In this document: positions 59,041 to 64,000 of the stretch, piece by piece
Layout: every line of letters starts with the position of its first letter
Position numbering within the stretch: the first letter of the stretch is position 1
Assembly (NCBI GenBank): GCA_022410635.1
Contig: JAJVDF010000434.1
Coordinates: 953,368 to 1,017,367 of the forward strand
Source of the DNA: Tretioscincus oriximinensis
Lineage: Eukaryota; Chordata; Lepidosauria; Squamata; Gymnophthalmidae
Direction of reading: 5' to 3'
DNA: 64,000 bases
Translations under genes and position numbers: made by a program
The notes under the pieces: generated by a model
Told to the model about the DNA's origin: nothing
Database searches by the model: none
What the model saw: only the letters and a program-made list of their open reading frames with translations

Positions 59041-59763
59041 GCAGACACACGCAGAATTTATGCCTGCATAGGAGAGCCTTCAGGGTGGCTCCTGCGGCTG
59101 TATTGGCGGATTGTCAGTTGCTACAAATTTCCCTTGCTGCGGATTTAATGGGGGCTGATTTTTCCAGCTCCCATGGTGGAGGCCGCCTGAACCCTGTTTT
59201 TCCCTGCGTGTGTCGTGCTGGACAAGGGGGAACTAACAGCCGCTGTCCGCCAATTGGCACCTTTTAGCCCCTGGTGTGTCTCTAGCCACTGTCTGTACTG
59301 GCACGTGGATGGCCAAGTTCTATGCCAAGATACAAGGCTCCGTGGGGACAGGGCCCTTGTTTTCCTTTGGAAAGAAAATTTGGAAAGCCAACTTTGGAAA
59401 GAAAATTGCAAGGCACTTCGCTGCTGTGTTTTTCCACTGCGAAAGTAGATGGAAGCTGAATTAAAAGCAAGAAGTGATAATATAGAGACAAGAGTGATAG
59501 AGACAAGTGAGGGTGTCTTGGATGAACTGAAACATGGTTAAATTTTAGCTTTACGTGGGCCCTAACATGTGTCCCTGTGTGAGAGAGAGGGGTCTATGTT
59601 GAGGGACTCTGCATTGAGCTTCTATGAACTCAGAAGAGAAGGGAAAGTGGCTGACAATTTCGTTTTACAATAATCTGTGAATGACCACTTTTTAAAGATT
59701 TCCCATCTGTGCTAAATGAGTATTTGTAGCTACTTTAATTTTTCCAATTGCATAGGTATAAGA
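59041..59763. other. ESYT3 intron 1, nothing recognised
   Basis: A small tandem GGAAAGAAAATTT-type repeat lies near 59365-59410. No exon. Confidence 0.4.
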
Positions 59764-60212
59764 ATAATAGAATCATAGAGGGAAGGGACCTCCAGGGCCA
59801 TCAGGTCCAACCCCCTGCTCAATGCAGGATTCATTAATCCATCCCAGACAGATGACTGTCCAGTTTCTGTTTAAAGACTTCCAGTGAAGACGAACTCGCC
59901 ACCCCCTGTGGCAAACTGTTCCACTGTTAGAAAGTTTTTTCTGATATCTAATCTAAATCTACTCCCTTGCAGTTTCTTTCCATTGTTTCTAGTCCTTCCA
60001 TGTGCTAATGAGAACAATGTTGATCCCTTTGCTCTGTGGCAGCCCTTCAGATATTTGTAGACAGCTATCAGGTCTCCTCTCAGTCTTCTCTTTTGCAGAC
60101 TAAACATCCCCAGATCCTTTAACCGTTCCTCATAGGACATGGTTTCCAGACCACTCACCATCCCTGTAACTCTCTTTTGAACTTGCTCTAGTTTATCAAT
60201 GTCCTTTTTAAA
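59764..60212 (-). mobile_element. CR1 LINE, RT C-terminus and 3' end
   Basis: The minus strand encodes [46 protein letters not shown] and NFLTV, close to the 20520 copy, and ends in the ATAGAATCATAGA octamer tail. Its 5' truncation point lies at about 60212. Confidence 0.92.
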
Positions 60213-60512
60213 TAGGAAGAGATAGTGGTAGTGGTAGCTAACAGCTTGGATAGTTTCAAGACAGGACTAGACAGGTTTATGGACACCAAGGGTATGAATG
60301 GATACTAGGATGGATGTCTGGATGTTGCCTCCGGGATGGAGCAACAGGCAGGACTCCTGAAATATCATTTTCAGGGAACCATGAACAGGAGCATATTTTG
60401 GTTTCCTCTGTTCGGACTGCCCAGGTGCATCTGGTGGGCCTCTGTGTGAGACAGAATGCTGGACTTGATGGGCTGTGGCCTGATCCAGTATGGCTCTTCT
60501 TATGTTCTTATG
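60213..60512 (+). mobile_element. CR1 (other subfamily) 3' end
   Basis: GTAGTGGTAGCTAACAGCTT, GATGTTGCCTCCGGGATGGA, TTCGGACTGCCCAGGTGCAT and GATCCAGTATGGCTCTTCTT, ending ATGTTCTTATGAG. It starts exactly where the opposite-strand CR1 of a different subfamily ends. Confidence 0.9.
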
Positions 60513-63500
60513 AGATGTAGCATTGTCTACTTTCAGCCCCAAAAGGAACCCACCCAGGCTCCTCTGGGTAAGATGATTTTTGGAACTTTATAATCTGTGT
60601 CTTTATCCCCAAAATTCTAAAGATAGAAACTCTTCACCATCACAGGATCCTCTTAAAAGTCAAGTTTAAATATAGGAGAATAAGCTATAAATTGAAAGAT
60701 AATCATACTATCGTATAGACGGGTCCCACAGCCAACTTCCTCTAATGTTTCCTGTGTATGGGCACTGGGCACAGATTGGCTGAAGAGGGTTCCTCCCTCC
60801 CAAGTCAAGCTTTGATGCAGGCTGGGAGCTGATAGTCCACAGGGCAGGACCCCATGTAGGCTGGGCAGAAGAGGCTGCCCGATGCTCAGGCTACACAGCA
60901 GGCCCTGTCAAGAGCACAACTGTTTCACTCTTCATATATGGGCTGCTACTGCCAACTTCACGAAGCTGCTGAGCATCCAACTTTTATCATAAGTACTTGT
61001 TATTGTAAAAAAATGGCATAGAAAGCAGACAGAAACACAAAACCATAAAACAGGAATTCTGCCAGAAAGTAGAGAAACACGCAGCTGACAGTTGGTTACT
61101 GTTTACGTCTGGTACCCATCTATAGCCACGTCTTTTAACTGGCCAAAGGCTGTGTGTAGTAGACCTGGATAGACCTTGAAGCTTGGAAAGTGAAATATCC
61201 TAGTTTTATTCTGGGACCTTGGGTTAGGGACCTACTATCCTTATGATAAAATGCAGGTTATGCCAGATTCGTTTCACAACTTCAACGTTAATGATATTTA
61301 ACTACACAAGTTTGTAATGTAGTCTTCATTGATTTCTAAGTGTGCTTCTGAAAGTTATTTACAATGACACTGTAAGAACCATATGTCTAATCGAAAACAA
61401 CTCTCACTGAAGTTAGACCTGCTCTAGTTTAAGGCACAAATATGTATCCATAGCAAATAGACAGGTCAAAGGGTGATCCTATAAAGTTTTCTGCCTGTTG
61501 ACTGAAGTTTCTCTATTGCTGTAGTCTTCTTGGGAGTAACTGTAGCCCTGGGGTAAAAAACAACAGCCAGAAAATCAGAGATTCACTGCTTTGATTCCTG
61601 TTACCTTCCCAGAAGGTGGCAAACAGCACCTCTGTATTTGCTAAGGAAACCTCATACTTTTGTCCATTTAGTCACTCATAATCAAGTTGACTTGATCTGG
61701 TGGAAGCAGATGTGTTCTCTTTAAATTACGCTCTTTACCCAACCTGCCTAAAGTTTCCGAACTAGCACAATGCCACACATTTTCCTAGCTAGGTGGGTGT
61801 ATAGGAGGGCTTATGAATAGTTGAAATGTAGGCCATTATACAAATCTGATGGTTTATTTTTAAATTTTATTGCAAATACAATACATATGTAACCACAGAT
61901 TTTATAGGATATTTCTTTGTTCCAAGATCATCAAAATTGTGTGGGTTAAAGTCTGCTTTCTTAGGTCAAACCTGACAAAACAGAGATGGTGAGTTTGACC
62001 AACAGTAGCCTCCATCTAGTTTTGACTGAGAAATCATTGTACTTCTGGCCTGTTGTTCTTGTAAGATGGTTGTCCTGCTGGTTTGTTCTGTTGATACTTA
62101 AGACTGTGGTCACACACAGGCTATTAAACAGACATCAGTCCTGAAGAACAGGGCTGAAAACCAGGACTATTAGCACGTGTGAGACTGGGGGCCGCCTTGT
62201 CATGATCATCTTCAGCAATGAATCGTAAAATTGATCTTTTCCCTTTTTACCCAATGAACCATATCATGGTATCCAGTAATAGTAGTAGAAATGAGGAATT
62301 TTGTCGTTATCTTCATAGTTACGGTGTTTTCTTGGCCTAGATAACATAGTCTGCAACCTCAAAATGTGACTGAACTAGGAAGGGCTTTTGTAAGATGTCT
62401 ACAGTATTGATTGTTGACAAATGAGCTCTTCCCAATGTCACAGAAAATAATAATGTTAGCAAACCATTTGGGTGATCCCAGTGATGCTATATTACTTGTT
62501 AGTATGGGGTTCCCACGTAAAATCCAGGGTACAGCCCAAGCCTGTAATAAGTTGGAGAAAGGACACCCATCCCAAGTGTTACAGCCTTTAGAAGCTGCAC
62601 TTGTTGAAAAGTCTTTCTCCTATAGATATTAAAGATGCAAAAATATAGATGCAAAACAGTAGATATTAAAGATGCAAAACTCTATCCCAGGTTTCATGTG
62701 GGATTCCTAATCTAGTACCATATATGAAATACATGGATAGCTGGTAAAAACTCTGGAGGCCAAGGTAATTATGACAAAAAATTGTCATTCTTGGAGCTCA
62801 CCCATATAGATTCAGGATATATAATGACTATATATCACTGTCAGACTAAATCTGAAGTTTAGTTTCTGCAGTATCAAATCTAAACCCCTAAGCTGGATAT
62901 GGAAGGCTAATAATTAAGAGAATAAAAATAAATATAGGAAGGAATTTAACCCATTCATCCCATGCTGTATTTTGGAGGAAAATCCTACTGTGGAACCTAG
63001 TGTTTACATTAAAAGGACTTATCTGAACATTCAGTGAGTGAAGTCCTACAAGGAAGTGTGCATTGGATCCCAGAAATTGAATCATGGCCCTTCCGGTATT
63101 ACTTTCTTGAAAATCCTATTATTCCTTGTCACAGAGGATACTGATTGAGGCTCACGGGAGCTCTGTATAGCTTTTAAAGCTTCGACGGAAATTTTTGATA
63201 TTTTTGGAGGAAATCTGTAGTCTTCTGGAAGATCTTGCAGCTTCTAAAAGCAAATTTTTAATTGATTGCTGTCCTAACTCTACCAGCATCATACCTAGAG
63301 TTGCAATAAAAAAATACCATGAAAGCAGACTTGCAGCTTTAATGGATGTGTAAAAGGGGACACTTTAGCAGGTGCAGCTTATAATGCCGATAACATCTGC
63401 TAACATTTCCCCCTTTCCCACACTCTGTCCTAGTATTTTATGGCAACCCTCAAAATACACTGCTATCTAAAACCATTTTTTACTTTCTCCTGGTGTCTAT

Positions 63501-64000
63501 TAAATAGCACCTATTAAAAAGCATATTAAAAAGCACCTCTAAGATGAATTTGAGATGGTTCTGAGCTAGTAACATTTACATGCCCCTCTGCCCTTTTGCC
63601 TCTCCCAAATATTCTAGGCTAGAAAAAGTGAATAAGAAATGGAATGAAAGTATGAGGGTCACACACATTATCAAAACAGGAAACTGCTTTCTTTCAGTAT
63701 ATTCTAATTCAGGAATTCCACCTTTGGTTTAGATAATTAAAATGTTACTATATTCTAACGTTCTGAAAGTAGACTGAAACAGGAATAAAGTTTAAGCACT
63801 TTAAAGACTTTTCTTTGGCTATGAGTCAATGAAATTTTAGTTATGAATTGGTGAATCCAAAAAATATAAGGTACTATTTTAGTCCAAAGTCAAGATTTTG
63901 AAGCTTTGATTCAAAATCTGAAATATTTACCCTCTTTGAATGTTGCCGGTCCAGTTCCAAATGCCTTTTGAATTCTTGCGGTTTCCATAAATAAATAGCT
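60513..64000. other. ESYT3 intron 1, nothing recognised
   Basis: Moderately AT-rich. I looked for the next ESYT exon (the conserved HFPDxExxEW start of the SMP domain) on the plus strand and did not find it. Short open frames (62411, 62888) show no resemblance. Confidence 0.5.

Overview
This is vertebrate nuclear DNA, almost certainly from a squamate reptile (probably a lizard). The evidence is spliced genes with GT-AG introns, a very high load of CR1-type LINEs, L2- and L1-like LINEs, hAT and Tc1-like MITEs, Penelope-like foldback elements, and tRNA-derived SINEs of the 'GAGCCAGTTTGGTGTAGTGG' type typical of squamates (Sauria-like). Nothing here is prokaryotic.

Positions 71-46653 (+ strand) hold the body and 3' end of CFAP221 (PCDP1), a ciliary central-apparatus protein. 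I could place 21 consecutive coding exons. Their phases agree at every junction and they sum to 2325 nt (774 codons plus stop). The gene's first exons lie upstream of the window. A short 3' UTR ends near a poly(A) signal at 46887. The 20 introns contain nearly all of the window's mobile elements: a 526-bp hAT MITE in the first, a CR1 with endonuclease and RT remnants (10.9-14.2 kb), an L1 RT relic on each strand (15.2 kb and 23.4-26.2 kb), a CR1 with a long open RT frame (20.5-22.0 kb), and Penelope-like foldback elements, most with clear 10-16 bp target duplications.

Positions 46.9-58.0 kb are intergenic and made of SINEs, LINE 3' ends and foldback elements, including a 117-bp hAT MITE nested in a Penelope-like element with both target duplications still readable. 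A 195-bp polypyrimidine microsatellite (57837-58030) directly abuts a CpG island. In that island lies the first coding exon (58398-58757, + strand) of an extended synaptotagmin, most like ESYT3. The rest of the window is its first intron; no second exon was found.

The two genes are unrelated in function: CFAP221 works in motile cilia, and ESYT3 is an ER-anchored lipid-transfer tether. Their adjacency is itself notable, because the human orthologues are on different chromosomes. The strongest unusual signals are the Penelope-like foldback family with a hammerhead-like core, the nested insertion at 54.7-55.0 kb, the near-intact but catalytically broken CR1 RT, and the 3' tail shared by the SINEs and an L2-like LINE.
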